DNA from: an uncultured Candidatus Hydrogenedens sp.
GTDB taxonomy: Bacteria > Myxococcota > UBA4151
Direction of reading: 5' to 3'
Length of the DNA: 53,359 nucleotides
NCBI GenBank assembly: GCA_902574205.1
Contig: CACGMS010000004.1
Location: forward strand, 1 to 53,359
Of the stretch, positions 23,955 through 32,041 are shown in pieces. The position numbers were made by a program, and so were the translations under genes. Below the pieces are notes generated by a model that was given only the letters and a program-made list of their open reading frames with translations, had not been told where the DNA came from and did no database searches. Position 1 is the stretch's first letter, and the number at the start of each line of letters is the position of its first letter.

Positions 23955-25102
23955 TTTGTCAGCGCCTCGGTCTTCTCATCATCATACGTATGCTGATCAT
24001 AGCGCGCTGTCACCCCTTGCTCCTTATGGTTCAGGATCTTCTGAACAACTAGCCTAGGCACCTTGAGGCGCGTCATGTGCGTGGCTGCCGTTCGCCGCAA
24101 ATCGTGTGAAGTAAACTTCTCTACGCCAAAGTGCTCGAGGCTGCGGCTGATGCCATGCGTCAGCGACGTCACCAGGATCGGCTTGTCGGCAGCAATCGAG
24201 AACAGCCACTCATCCGAGGCGGACAGTTCTCGCGCACGCTCGATGATTTTCGCTGCGGTATCGGTGATGGGCACGCGATGCCGCACCCCGTTTTTTGTTC
24301 GCTCTGCAGGGATGGTCCACCACCCCTCTTCTAAGTTGAACTCCCGCCATCTAGCACCGCAGACCTCTCCGGGCCGCTGAGCCGTCATCAGAATCAGACG
24401 AAAGGCTAACTGCAGGGTCTCACTCATCCGAGCACTAGAAAGGCGCTCTAAGACGATTCTGAGCTCCGTCTCGCTGAGCCGTCGATCACGAACTTTGGGA
24501 GGCGTCGGTGCTCGCACCCGATCCGCCGGCGAGACCTCGAGCAACTCCTGTTCAATCGCCCAACTAAAGAGCTTTTTGAGCAGCCCTAAGGTCTTGCGAG
24601 CCTGAGCAGGTGCTCGCCCATCAATACGCTCAATCAACTCCCGCACTTCGCGTCGCTTAATCCCGGCGGCGACGCGGCTACCCCATACCGGAAGTAGATC
24701 GTGATTGAATTGGCGCTGGTCCTCTCGCCAGCTGCGCTTCTTCGGCTTGGCGTGTTTCTCCATGTAGAGTGCAGCAAGCTCTCGAAATTGCAGCCCTTTG
24801 CGTGAGCGTGCATCGACGAAGTGGTGATCAACCTTTGGATCCAGACCTTGAGCGATGAGTAGCCCCGCTTTGGCAAAGGCGGCGTTGGCATCGGCGACGC
24901 TCATTTCGGGGTAACGCCCGAGCGTCAGCCAGCACGATCGACCCTGGCGCTTGTAGCGTACGACAAAGGTCTTCACGCCCTTTGGTGTGATTCGCACGCC
25001 CAAGGTCCCGCGACCATTGGTACGCACAACCATCACGTTCTGACGTTTGGTGCCGGCTTTGAGTTTGCGCACAAAGACATCGGTTAATCGCGTCTGGCTC
25101 AT
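23912..25102 (-). CDS. int: P4-type tyrosine integrase
   Basis: A 396-residue site-specific recombinase. The N-terminus has a DUF4102-type arm-binding domain (residues about 5-95: GTLGVRITPKGVKTFVVRY, YPEMSVADANA); the core-binding domain follows (about 100-195); the catalytic domain carries Arg243 in TAQRPGEV, Lys270, HDLRR (His333, Arg336), His359 and the nucleophile Tyr368 in ARYDQH. It catalyses insertion into and excision from the tRNA-Thr gene. It lies inside attR and reads away from it. The RBS is part of the GGGCTCCC tandem motif, which hints at feedback. Confidence 0.95.
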   Translation of the reverse strand: MSQTRLTDVFVRKLKAGTKRQNVMVVRTNGRGTLGVRITPKGVKTFVVRYKRQGRSCWLTLGRYPEMSVADANAAFAKAGLLIAQGLDPKVDHHFVDARSRKGLQFRELAALYMEKHAKPKKRSWREDQRQFNHDLLPVWGSRVAAGIKRREVRELIERIDGRAPAQARKTLGLLKKLFSWAIEQELLEVSPADRVRAPTPPKVRDRRLSETELRIVLERLSSARMSETLQLAFRLILMTAQRPGEVCGARWREFNLEEGWWTIPAERTKNGVRHRVPITDTAAKIIERARELSASDEWLFSIAADKPILVTSLTHGISRSLEHFGVEKFTSHDLRRTAATHMTRLKVPRLVVQKILNHKEQGVTARYDQHTYDDEKTEALTKWSDFQNLVINSVV

Positions 25103-25105
25103 TCT

Positions 25106-25128
25106 GGGCTCCCCTTGGGCTCCCTTTT
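25106..25128 (+). repeat. two tandem GGGCTCCC motifs just upstream of int
   Basis: GGGCTCCCCTT (25106-25116) and GGGCTCCCTTTT (25117-25128) lie head-to-tail, with the first only three bases before the int start codon. On the minus strand they read AAGGGGAG, so one copy also serves as the int ribosome-binding site. A protein bound here could compete with int transcription or translation. Confidence 0.55.
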
Positions 25129-25252
25129 CAGGGTGCGCTTTGGTGATCTGCCCTAGGACGGCCTGACACGCCGTTTATTCATAAACCCGATATAATAGGG
25201 GCTGTGTAGTCCATTTATGGAATCTGGTGACACACGAAGAAACCAAACTTGC
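25129..25252 (-). promoter_or_regulatory. int upstream region with inverted repeat and TATAAT
   Basis: Between int and attR a GTTTAT/ATAAAC inverted repeat (25173-25186, two-base spacer) is followed by TATAAT (25191-25196) on the plus strand, which reads ATTATA on the minus strand. No well-spaced -35 box was found in either direction. The region probably holds the int promoter and a regulator site. No gene is seen. Confidence 0.35.
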
Positions 25253-25360
25253 GCTCATTCGTAACGAGCAGGTCATCGGTTCAAATCCGATAGTTGGCTC
25301 CAAGAATAAGAAGGACTTACGGCTTACGCTGTGAGTCCTTTTTGTTTTGGGCTCCCTTTT
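25253..25360 (+). repeat. attR, right copy of 108-bp direct repeat
   Basis: Identical to 17876-17983. It holds the 3' tRNA-Thr fragment and terminator without the acceptor 5' strand and D arm, so it is the displaced chromosomal end of the target gene. It lies 150 bp upstream of the integrase start. Confidence 0.93.
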
Positions 25361-25361
25361 T
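25349..25361 (+). repeat. single GGGCTCCCTTTTT motif at the right end
   Basis: One copy of the motif closes attR and is followed by unrelated sequence, whereas attL continues into a second copy. This asymmetry suggests that the second left copy belongs to the element. Confidence 0.5.
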
Positions 25362-25451
25362 GCGCCAACCGATAGGGTGAGGTGGCAATTTGCATAAAAC
25401 CCTAGAGTCATCGATTATACCTGTGGTTGCTTTCCCCAACTGTTGGTTTAA
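25361..25451. other. spacer between attR and the next gene
   Basis: Ninety-one bases with no gene, promoter or hairpin that I could support. Confidence 0.5.
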
Positions 25452-26312
25452 ATGCGCTACTGGTTTGTGTCACTGCTCCTGTTTATTTCTCATGGACGAG
25501 CCCTCGCTGAAGACTCAAAAAAACCAACTTTACTCTTGGTACCCGTCGTAGCGCCTAAGCCGCTTGCTAACGATGCTACGACGCTAACCAATCTTATTAG
25601 AGTCGAAATCGGTAAAACCTCAAAACACCGTCTCGTCAGCCCAGAAGAACTTGGAGCTATAGACAAAGAACTAACGCGGCAGTTGTCAGGTGGCTGCGAC
25701 GAGGCAAGCTGTATAACAGAGGTTGGCGGAGCATTAGGTGCCCAGTATTTAGTATCAGGATCGCTAGGAAAGCTGGGTAAAGTATATGTTCTTACGCTAA
25801 AACTCGTCGACATTGAAAAGGTCACAAGTATCGGTAACTCCTCGACTACCGCCTACACCCTGGAAGACTTTATTGGTAAAGTCGAAGAAGCTACATTAGA
25901 CCTGTTCGCGATTTCCAAGTCATCACCCACCGATCCAGAGCCGTCGCCGAAAAGACTCTGGCGCAAGGCGCCTAGCTCGCAAGTTAACAACACAAACCAA
26001 AGTAATGCTCTGCTACCGGGGCCCTTCTCAGATGCCGCGCGCAGATGCCAAGACGCGGGCGGTAAGCTATACAACATCGGCGACGCTCGCTGGGCTAACG
26101 GGCCTGTCCGCCGCAAAACGACTGTGGGCCCTGTAAGTTACCGCACAGGCGGCAATATAATCACTATTATGCCGGACGGTGATCAATTCACTATTTCGGC
26201 CATCGGAATGGAAACCGATTTCAGGAACAAGCTCGAGAGCGAAAATGTTTACTGGCATTGCTCAATCATACCTTATTTACATGAGCAAAACGGCACCGTG
26301 ATGGTGCCATGA
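25452..26312 (+). CDS. secreted protein: CsgG/LpoB-like N-domain plus cargo-type C-domain
   Basis: Signal peptide (MRYWFVSLLLFISHGRALA). Residues about 25-155 match the CsgG/LpoB/TolB-N-like domain common in deltaproteobacteria (LLLVPVV, a conserved CDEASCITEVGGALGAQYLVSGSLGKLGKVYVLTLKLVD). After a Ser/Pro linker, residues about 195-275 (GPFSDAARRCQDAGGKLYN ... YWHCS) resemble the C-domain of the island lipoprotein at 21334-22344. The last residues EQNGTVMVP come from the 42-bp palindromic repeat, so the original C-terminus was probably shorter. It lies just outside attR but looks accessory; it may be an older island remnant. Confidence 0.75.
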   Translation: MRYWFVSLLLFISHGRALAEDSKKPTLLLVPVVAPKPLANDATTLTNLIRVEIGKTSKHRLVSPEELGAIDKELTRQLSGGCDEASCITEVGGALGAQYLVSGSLGKLGKVYVLTLKLVDIEKVTSIGNSSTTAYTLEDFIGKVEEATLDLFAISKSSPTDPEPSPKRLWRKAPSSQVNNTNQSNALLPGPFSDAARRCQDAGGKLYNIGDARWANGPVRRKTTVGPVSYRTGGNIITIMPDGDQFTISAIGMETDFRNKLESENVYWHCSIIPYLHEQNGTVMVP

Positions 26313-26324
26313 TGCGGTTTGCGC
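26283..26324 (+). repeat. 42-bp palindromic repeat, copy 2 (outside island)
   Basis: Second copy of the 19009-19050 repeat. It overlaps the last codons of the gene ending at 26312, supplying its final residues EQNGTVMVP and stop codon. Confidence 0.85.
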
Positions 26325-26412
26325 CCATCCAGCGATCCATAGTCACCATTGAGACGGTTTGACCAACGCTGGTCCACTCATCATAAGTTATCAAGCCAGT
26401 GAGGACGTACTT

Positions 26413-27264
26413 ATGAGTTGGTCGACATGTCAAAACGCCGCCGAATTCGTGCGTCAACGCCAGGCAGAGTTGCATCGTCACGAGTCCAAGAATTGCCTGG
26501 CATGGGGCGCAATTGAGCGCTGGGAGTCGACCCCAGCCGACACCCCCAAGGTCCGATTTCTCACCTACAAGGCTGAAGCCGACGTCACCGCTCACGCGCT
26601 GCTCAGCGGCGATGAAGAGCACCTTATCCTCGGTGCCATGCACCCCTACGAAGCAGAGCAACTGATTGAGTTCCTCAACCGAAATGGCGTGCGCCTGCGA
26701 ACCATCGAAGGCCCGCAAGCCATCGCCGCCCAATTCCTATCCGATTGGACAAGCGCTCACGAGCTCAGCGTCGAGCAGCGCATGCGTCAAGGCCTGTACG
26801 AGCTATGCTCGGTGACCTTACCCGACACCCAAGGCGGCACGCTCGTTCAAGCAAGCGAGTCGCATCACAAGGACCTGTATGCCCTCATTCATGGGTTTCT
26901 CAACACCTTCGACGAGCCGTGGATGACGCCAGCGCAAATCGACGCAAGGGCTCAACGCTTTATTGAGGAGCGCCGAGCGTACCTATGGCAAATTCCGAGC
27001 GGTGAGCTGGTCTCGCTCGCAGCGGTCGTTCGAGAGACGCCAAATACCGCAAGTATTTCTTGGGTCTTTACGCCTCCAAAGCGGCGACGAAAGGGCTACG
27101 CTGGCTGTTTGGTGGGATCGCTCTCGCAAGCGCAGCTCGATGCGGGGAAGTCCGCGTGCAACCTGCACACCGACCTCGATAACCCGACCTCGAACGCCAT
27201 CTATCAGCGCCTCGGCTATCGCATAATCGCCCGTTCACTGCGTGCCCAGCTGAACGACAACTAG
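26413..27264 (+). CDS. GNAT-family N-acetyltransferase
   Basis: The last 100 residues have the GNAT core: SLAAVVRETPNTASISWVFTPPKRRRKGYAGCLVGSLSQAQLDAGKSACNLHTDLDNPTSNAIYQRLGY, with the acetyl-CoA pyrophosphate-binding element RRRKGYA. The N-terminal 180 residues resemble the first half of two-domain GNATs. The substrate is not known. I prefer ATG 26413 as start (GAGGA seven bases upstream) over ATG 26359. It is the first gene to the right whose codon use looks like that of the chromosomal flanks. Confidence 0.82.
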   Translation: MSWSTCQNAAEFVRQRQAELHRHESKNCLAWGAIERWESTPADTPKVRFLTYKAEADVTAHALLSGDEEHLILGAMHPYEAEQLIEFLNRNGVRLRTIEGPQAIAAQFLSDWTSAHELSVEQRMRQGLYELCSVTLPDTQGGTLVQASESHHKDLYALIHGFLNTFDEPWMTPAQIDARAQRFIEERRAYLWQIPSGELVSLAAVVRETPNTASISWVFTPPKRRRKGYAGCLVGSLSQAQLDAGKSACNLHTDLDNPTSNAIYQRLGYRIIARSLRAQLNDN

Positions 27265-27430
27265 GCACCGATGATCCGCTGACAACTCGGTATCTTGAAC
27301 TCCTAAAACGGCGGACCCTCGGTGGAATGGCACCCGCTCTCTACACGTCTTAAGCGCCCTACGCTTTTCGTCGCTGCGATTTGGGTGCACCCTCCTTATC
27401 GACGCATCCCAGCGCAGTACGAGGTTCATG

Positions 27431-28864
27431 ATGAGTGTGCGAATGCTTCTTTCTTTGCTCCTGCCCGTCGCCAGCGCAGCCAGCTGCACCCAAGCGACCA
27501 CCCCACAAAGTCCAACGATCCCCTCGCAGCCCGAGGCGGGTCAGCCGACCGATGCTGCGCTCAAACCACGCGACGCCTCTAGCGCAACACCAGACGCTCG
27601 CGCGGACTCAGGCGCGATCGATACGGCGCGCCCTGCAGATATCGGCTTGGCCGACGCGGGAGCGACAACGGACGCGGGCGACGCCGGCGCAGAGCCCGCC
27701 GAACCGGTCAATCTTATCCTCAACCCAGGCTTTGAGGACGGCGACGCCCATTGGAACGTCTGGGGCGGCGCCCAGATCGTTCAATCGAGAACCCATGAAG
27801 GCGAGCGCTCGCTCCAGGTGACTCGGGTCAACGGCGCCGAACAACGCGTCGAGAACCTCGAGCCAAACACGACCTATCGACTGACCGGCTGGGCGCGCAC
27901 GGACAACCCCGACCACCCCATCAGCATCGGCGCCAAATATCATGGCAACCCTGAGGTCCGAGTCCGTTTCACCGAGGAGGCCTACAGCGAACAGTCGGTT
28001 GAGTTCAGCACCGGCTTTGGGACCACCTCCGCGATCGTCTACGCCTACAAGCACAACGGGGAGTCGCTCGCCCACGCCGACAGCCTCTCGTTGATCCGCG
28101 TGGGTCCAGCCTACGACGCCCCCATCTGGGCTGATGAGTTCAACGAAGAGGGACGCCCAGACCCCACACGATGGGATTTTGAAGAAGGCTTCGTGCGCAA
28201 CGAGGAATTGCAATGGTACCAACCCAATAACGCCTTTCAAGAGGGCGGGCACCTCATCGTCGAAGGCAGGCGTGCGAACCGGCCCAACCCCAACTTTGTC
28301 GCCGGCTCAACCGACTGGCGAACTCGGCGAGCGACCATCGACTACACCTCGGCGAGTCTGCGCACACGCGATCGCTTCGACTGGCAGTACGGACGGCTGG
28401 TGGTGCGAGCAAAAGTCACCAACGCCACAGGAACCTGGCCTGCCATCTGGACACTCGGCGTCGACTGCCCTTGGCCGTCCAACGGCGAGGTGGATGTGAT
28501 GGAAAATTACGGCGGGAACATCCTGGCGAACTTTGCTTGGGGTACCAATCAAAGATGGAGCCCGCGTTGGGACTCGTCGCGCACCCCGGTCTCTTCCTTC
28601 GACCCGAACTGGACCGAACGCTTCCATATCTGGGAGCTCGATTGGACCGAGGACCGCATGGCGATCTACCTCGACGGTCAGCTGCTCAACGATCGGCCCT
28701 TAGACAATACAGTGAATGGATCGGCAGAATGCGCTGGGCAAAACCCGTTTCACCAGCGCCATTACCTGCTGCTCAACCTGGCTTTAGGCTCCAATGGCGG
28801 AAGCGTCGACAACCTCATGTTCCCCACCCGCTACCTGGTCGACTACGTGCGCATCTACCAGTAG
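27431..28864 (+). CDS. GH16 glycoside hydrolase lipoprotein with carbohydrate-binding-like module
   Basis: A lipoprotein signal ends at Cys19-20 (SAASC); a low-complexity Ala/Asp/Pro linker (to about 95) follows; a beta-sandwich module of CBM4/9 type (NLILNPGFEDGDAHWNVW, about 95-225); then GH16 (about 230-478) with the catalytic EVDVME (Glu354, Asp356, Glu359) and RAKVTNATGTWPAIWTLG. GH16 enzymes cleave beta-1,3(4)-glucans, agarose, carrageenan and similar; this one is of the laminarinase/licheninase type, with substrate uncertain. It is probably displayed on the cell surface to digest polysaccharides. ATG 27431 has the better SD spacing. Confidence 0.9.
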   Translation: MSVRMLLSLLLPVASAASCTQATTPQSPTIPSQPEAGQPTDAALKPRDASSATPDARADSGAIDTARPADIGLADAGATTDAGDAGAEPAEPVNLILNPGFEDGDAHWNVWGGAQIVQSRTHEGERSLQVTRVNGAEQRVENLEPNTTYRLTGWARTDNPDHPISIGAKYHGNPEVRVRFTEEAYSEQSVEFSTGFGTTSAIVYAYKHNGESLAHADSLSLIRVGPAYDAPIWADEFNEEGRPDPTRWDFEEGFVRNEELQWYQPNNAFQEGGHLIVEGRRANRPNPNFVAGSTDWRTRRATIDYTSASLRTRDRFDWQYGRLVVRAKVTNATGTWPAIWTLGVDCPWPSNGEVDVMENYGGNILANFAWGTNQRWSPRWDSSRTPVSSFDPNWTERFHIWELDWTEDRMAIYLDGQLLNDRPLDNTVNGSAECAGQNPFHQRHYLLLNLALGSNGGSVDNLMFPTRYLVDYVRIYQ

Positions 28865-29055
28865 CGATCAGCGGTCAAATAGCACATGACGCTTTGCGCT
28901 GCTGCCCAGCACTGGGTGCTTCGCTTCGGCATCGCATCAGCGACGACCAAACTGTATACATCAAGCCGAGATTACATCGCTTTTTATCGGTCATTTTACT
29001 TATTTATATACTCACAAGTAGATTATAAGAACCCTCTTAATCGGGGGATCGATCT

Positions 29056-30675
29056 GTGCGCTTTGTTTCAATCATGGTTCTCATCACTGTTGGTGTCGCA
29101 TGCGGCCCGCCGACAAACGCTCAAAATCGGACGACCGAATGGTCGGGCGAGCGCGCCCAGGGCTGCGTACAAGATTCGGACTGTGCTGCTAATCAGATCT
29201 GCTTAGCGGAGTTTGGTCGGTGTAAGTCAGTAGAGCGTGCTGATTGTAATCTTGAAGCAGGCGAGTTCTGTGCCTGTGCATCGGACGCCGAATGCCCAGA
29301 TGGTGCGTACTGCAATGGCGAAGGACTCTGTGAACTCAACGCAACATCTGCCCCCAATCCAGTCCCCCCGCCTCAAAGGTGCTTGCAAAATGCTGACTGC
29401 GCTGCTGATCAGTTATGTGTCGATGGCGCCTGCGTCGGTCAGGCGACTCCTGAGTGTCGCACGGATCGTCAGTGCCCAGGCGGTCAGCGCTGTGTTGAAG
29501 CGCAGTGTGTCGAGGGCTCTGGGTGTCGCTCCGATCTGGACTGCGATGCCCAGCAAATCTGCCGAGATACCGCCTGTATAACCGTAGCCTGTCGTCAGGA
29601 CAGTGACTGTGCAGGTGAGACTCGGTGCCAGGATAATCAGTGCATCACCCCCCCCGCCGAAGATGATCACGGTGACACGCTTGATACGGCGACGCGCGTG
29701 GAAGACTATAGCACCACACGCGGCGTGCTCAACACCAACGACGATGTCGACGTCTTCGTCTTTCGAAGCTCAATTCGAGGAACTTATCGCGCTGAAACCA
29801 CAGGAGCAAGCGATACCCTGTGTACCTTTCTCGACGCCAACGGTGGAGAGCTCGCCAACAATGACGATGACGGGGACAATCTCAACTGTCGACTCGAAAC
29901 GGTCCTAGAGCGCGGCGTGACTGTCTACCTGAGAGTGGCTGGATTTGAAGGGCGAACCGGCGCGTACACTATGGTCTTGCGCCGCCCAGAGCTTCCGCAA
30001 CCGGATGACCATGGAAATGACTTAGCCAATGCGACGAGCGTCAGCGACAACAGCGTCACCGCGGGTCGGATCGAGCAAGCTGGGGACCGTGACTACTTTG
30101 TATTCGAGACAACCGCATCGACAAACTATACGCTTTACACGACCTCGAACAGAGATACCCACTGCAGCCTATTTGATAGCAACGGGCAGCTTTTGGCGCA
30201 GGACGAAGGAAGTGGTTTGGGCGGCAACTGTCGTATCGCTGAAGCGCTGACGGGCGGACAACGTTATGGCTTCTTGGTGCGTCATAGTTCGCCAGTCGGC
30301 ACCGGCGCCTACACCCTTCGCTTCGAACGCTCGACGCGAGATCAAGATGACCAAAGTGACGAGCGGCGCAACGCGCAGATGGTGCAGTTGCCTGCTCGGA
30401 TTGAAACTCGCCTCGAGACCCGTGACCGAGATTGGTTTAGCTTTACTACGGGTGTAGCCGGAGTGTACCGGATGGAGACGCAATCAGGACTCGATACATT
30501 TTGCCGACTTGAGGATGCTCAGGGTACTCAGCTGGCTACCGATGATGACGACGGTCAGGGGATCAACTGCGGAATCGAGATTCATTTGAGCGCAGCAGAG
30601 ACCTACTTCTTTATGGTGCGAGGCTATACCTCGAATATCACAGGCGACTATGTCGCTTTGATCGAAAAGCGCTGA
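29056..30675 (+). CDS. Cys-rich lipoprotein with three PPC-type domains
   Basis: The lipobox GVAC gives Cys16. Residues about 30-195 have repeated Cys-rich modules (C..D.DCA..QIC....C) like those in predatory deltaproteobacteria. Three repeats of about 115 residues follow, each beginning with D(D/Q)HG- or DQSD-like residues and containing Y/F-x-V/F-F and LC-x-LxDxxG, the pattern of bacterial pre-peptidase C-terminal (PPC) domains; an Asp/Asn stretch (NDDDGDN, TDDDDGQ) may bind Ca2+. There is no protease domain. GTG start with GGGGGA seven bases upstream. It is probably surface-exposed. Confidence 0.82.
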   Translation: MRFVSIMVLITVGVACGPPTNAQNRTTEWSGERAQGCVQDSDCAANQICLAEFGRCKSVERADCNLEAGEFCACASDAECPDGAYCNGEGLCELNATSAPNPVPPPQRCLQNADCAADQLCVDGACVGQATPECRTDRQCPGGQRCVEAQCVEGSGCRSDLDCDAQQICRDTACITVACRQDSDCAGETRCQDNQCITPPAEDDHGDTLDTATRVEDYSTTRGVLNTNDDVDVFVFRSSIRGTYRAETTGASDTLCTFLDANGGELANNDDDGDNLNCRLETVLERGVTVYLRVAGFEGRTGAYTMVLRRPELPQPDDHGNDLANATSVSDNSVTAGRIEQAGDRDYFVFETTASTNYTLYTTSNRDTHCSLFDSNGQLLAQDEGSGLGGNCRIAEALTGGQRYGFLVRHSSPVGTGAYTLRFERSTRDQDDQSDERRNAQMVQLPARIETRLETRDRDWFSFTTGVAGVYRMETQSGLDTFCRLEDAQGTQLATDDDDGQGINCGIEIHLSAAETYFFMVRGYTSNITGDYVALIEKR

Positions 30676-30787
30676 ACGGGGTCGGCGAATATTCATGACT
30701 CGTCGGCTGGTCAGTGTCCTTGGCTGCAATGCTCGTGGCCCATTTGAGCTCGCCATCAGCGTATGTTAAGTTCGTTAATTGAGTGTC

Positions 30788-31085
30788 ATGAGAACCTTGT
30801 CGCTTACCCTGCTCACCGCCACGGGTTGCGCCGACATCACACCCATTGAAGATGGGAACACCTTCGGTCAAACTGTCACCCTGAAGGACTTGATCACAAG
30901 CTGCTAACTGCTCGCGTCCCAGTGCTCTGAAGGCAGGTCTGGCTAAGCACAACGTGACACCCTACCCCGTTGCCGATGTGTTGATGACCCACGGAGATGC
31001 TGATCAGCTGGTCTCAGCCCACACGAGCTCTGCTGCCGGTCTGCAGCCCCTTCCTGATTTCGCAGCGACAGTAGCCTCGCCTTAG
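30788..31085 (+). pseudogene. possible frameshifted small lipoprotein gene
   Basis: ATG 30788 opens MRTLSLTLLTATGCADITP, a short lipoprotein-like signal, but a stop comes at 30905. From 30894 a second frame stays open to 31085 (ALKAGLAKHNVTPYPVADV ... VASP). One frameshift near 30900 would join them into about 100 residues. Neither piece is long enough to be secure. The rest of 30676-31166 holds nothing I could support. Confidence 0.35.
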
Positions 31086-31166
31086 CCTGACCGCTGCAAG
31101 CTATCTTTGATCTCCTAACGATGCAGTGATACGACACGTTGCCTTCGGAGATGAGACGGATCACAC

Positions 31167-32000
31167 GTGGCTAATGCGCTCAAACTCTTCGCTCTGCGAC
31201 AAGCCGCACGGCTCATCTATTGTGTTCGCAAGATTCACGATCTGTTCTGGAAGTCGGTCGCAGACCTCGTTGAACTTACTTTGAGCGAAGAACAAGCCGC
31301 TGCGTGGACTCGTTTTCACTATTCGAGTCGCTCGGGACAATACGTTCACAATGGCTACAACAACAGTGGTCTCTATGATTGGGAGCGGCGGGCGATCGAT
31401 GACTACTTTCCCAAGTCACCTGCTCGCATCCTCCTCACAGCGGCTGGTGGCGGACGAGAAGCGATTGCATTAGCACAGCTTGGCTATGAAGTCGTTGCCC
31501 TCGAGCCTGAGGAGCAGTTCTATTTCGAGCTCACTAAGGCTTGCGCTGGTGACGAGTCCTTGACCGCCATGCAAACGAGCCATGAGCAGTTGATCGCCAC
31601 CCCGCCGACGGATCTCCCCTGCTTTGATGGCGTCGTCATTGGCTGGGGAAGTTTCTCACATTTGCCCAAACGCGACGAGGTGTATGCGTTAATGGAAACG
31701 CTTCAAGGACTCTGTCCCAAGGGTCCGATCCTCACCAGCTTCTTTGTGCGTCAGCCTCCGCACCAACTGAGTCGCTCTCGCCAAAGACTGCGCCAGTTTA
31801 TCAAATCCTGGTCACCGATTAAGCGAACCCTTGATGGCTATTTGCGGTTCGATTATCGATTGGGTTTAGTGCGCACCTATGACCAGCAGTGGCTCGACGA
31901 ACTTGCAGCCCATGTGGATTGCCATGTCACGACCTTTGAGCCTTATCCCTATGGTCATGCGGTTCTTGTACCCAATAAGAATACCGTTGATGACGCCTGA
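31167..32000 (+). CDS. class I SAM-dependent methyltransferase
   Basis: A 277-residue protein with motif I as ILLTAAGGGREAIALA and the following acidic residue in VVALEPEE, motif post-I, and motif II in FDGVVIGWGSFSHLP. The C-terminus is a beta strand with YPYGHAVLVP. The substrate is not readable; the N-terminal 80 residues (helical, Tyr/Asn-rich NGYNNSGLYDWE) may define it. It starts with GTG 31167. No close functional partner is seen. Confidence 0.8.
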   Translation: MANALKLFALRQAARLIYCVRKIHDLFWKSVADLVELTLSEEQAAAWTRFHYSSRSGQYVHNGYNNSGLYDWERRAIDDYFPKSPARILLTAAGGGREAIALAQLGYEVVALEPEEQFYFELTKACAGDESLTAMQTSHEQLIATPPTDLPCFDGVVIGWGSFSHLPKRDEVYALMETLQGLCPKGPILTSFFVRQPPHQLSRSRQRLRQFIKSWSPIKRTLDGYLRFDYRLGLVRTYDQQWLDELAAHVDCHVTTFEPYPYGHAVLVPNKNTVDDA

Positions 32001-32041
32001 GCGCCTGTTGCTCACGGACTTCTTTGGTGATTGAATCGCTC

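Larger units (their letters stand above)
17876..25360. mobile_element. 7.4-kb integrative element in tRNA-Thr (satellite- or integrative-plasmid-like)
   Basis: The element is bounded by identical 108-bp direct repeats, the left of which contains the 3' part of an intact tRNA-Thr. Inside are a P4-type tyrosine integrase next to the right end, an AlpA-like regulator and a Rep_trans-like initiator in one minus-strand unit, plus cargo: a collagen-repeat lipoprotein, two related lipoproteins, a Mor-like regulator and a protein of unknown family. No capsid, packaging, relaxase or type IV secretion gene is present. The int/AlpA/Rep set is the core seen in small phage satellites (PICI) and integrative plasmids; which of these it is cannot be decided from this sequence. 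Cargo genes between 21.3 and 24 kb look richer in A+T than the flanks. Confidence 0.88.

Noticed and set aside
25175..25411. 78-codon minus-strand frame across attR
   Set aside because: It runs through a tRNA fragment and terminator, so coding is unlikely; the reading is typical of spurious ORFs over tRNA genes.
27608..28252. 214-codon minus-strand frame opposite the GH16 lipoprotein
   Set aside because: Antisense shadow of a well-supported gene with GC-rich codons.
28886..29206. 106-codon plus-strand frame between the GH16 and Cys-rich genes
   Set aside because: It overlaps the supported 29056 start in another frame and has no signal or domain.
30638..31164. minus-strand frames in the 30.7-31.2 kb interval
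   Set aside because: Short, Arg/Ser/Gln-rich and without RBS or motif; the plus-strand lipoprotein-like pieces explain the interval better.
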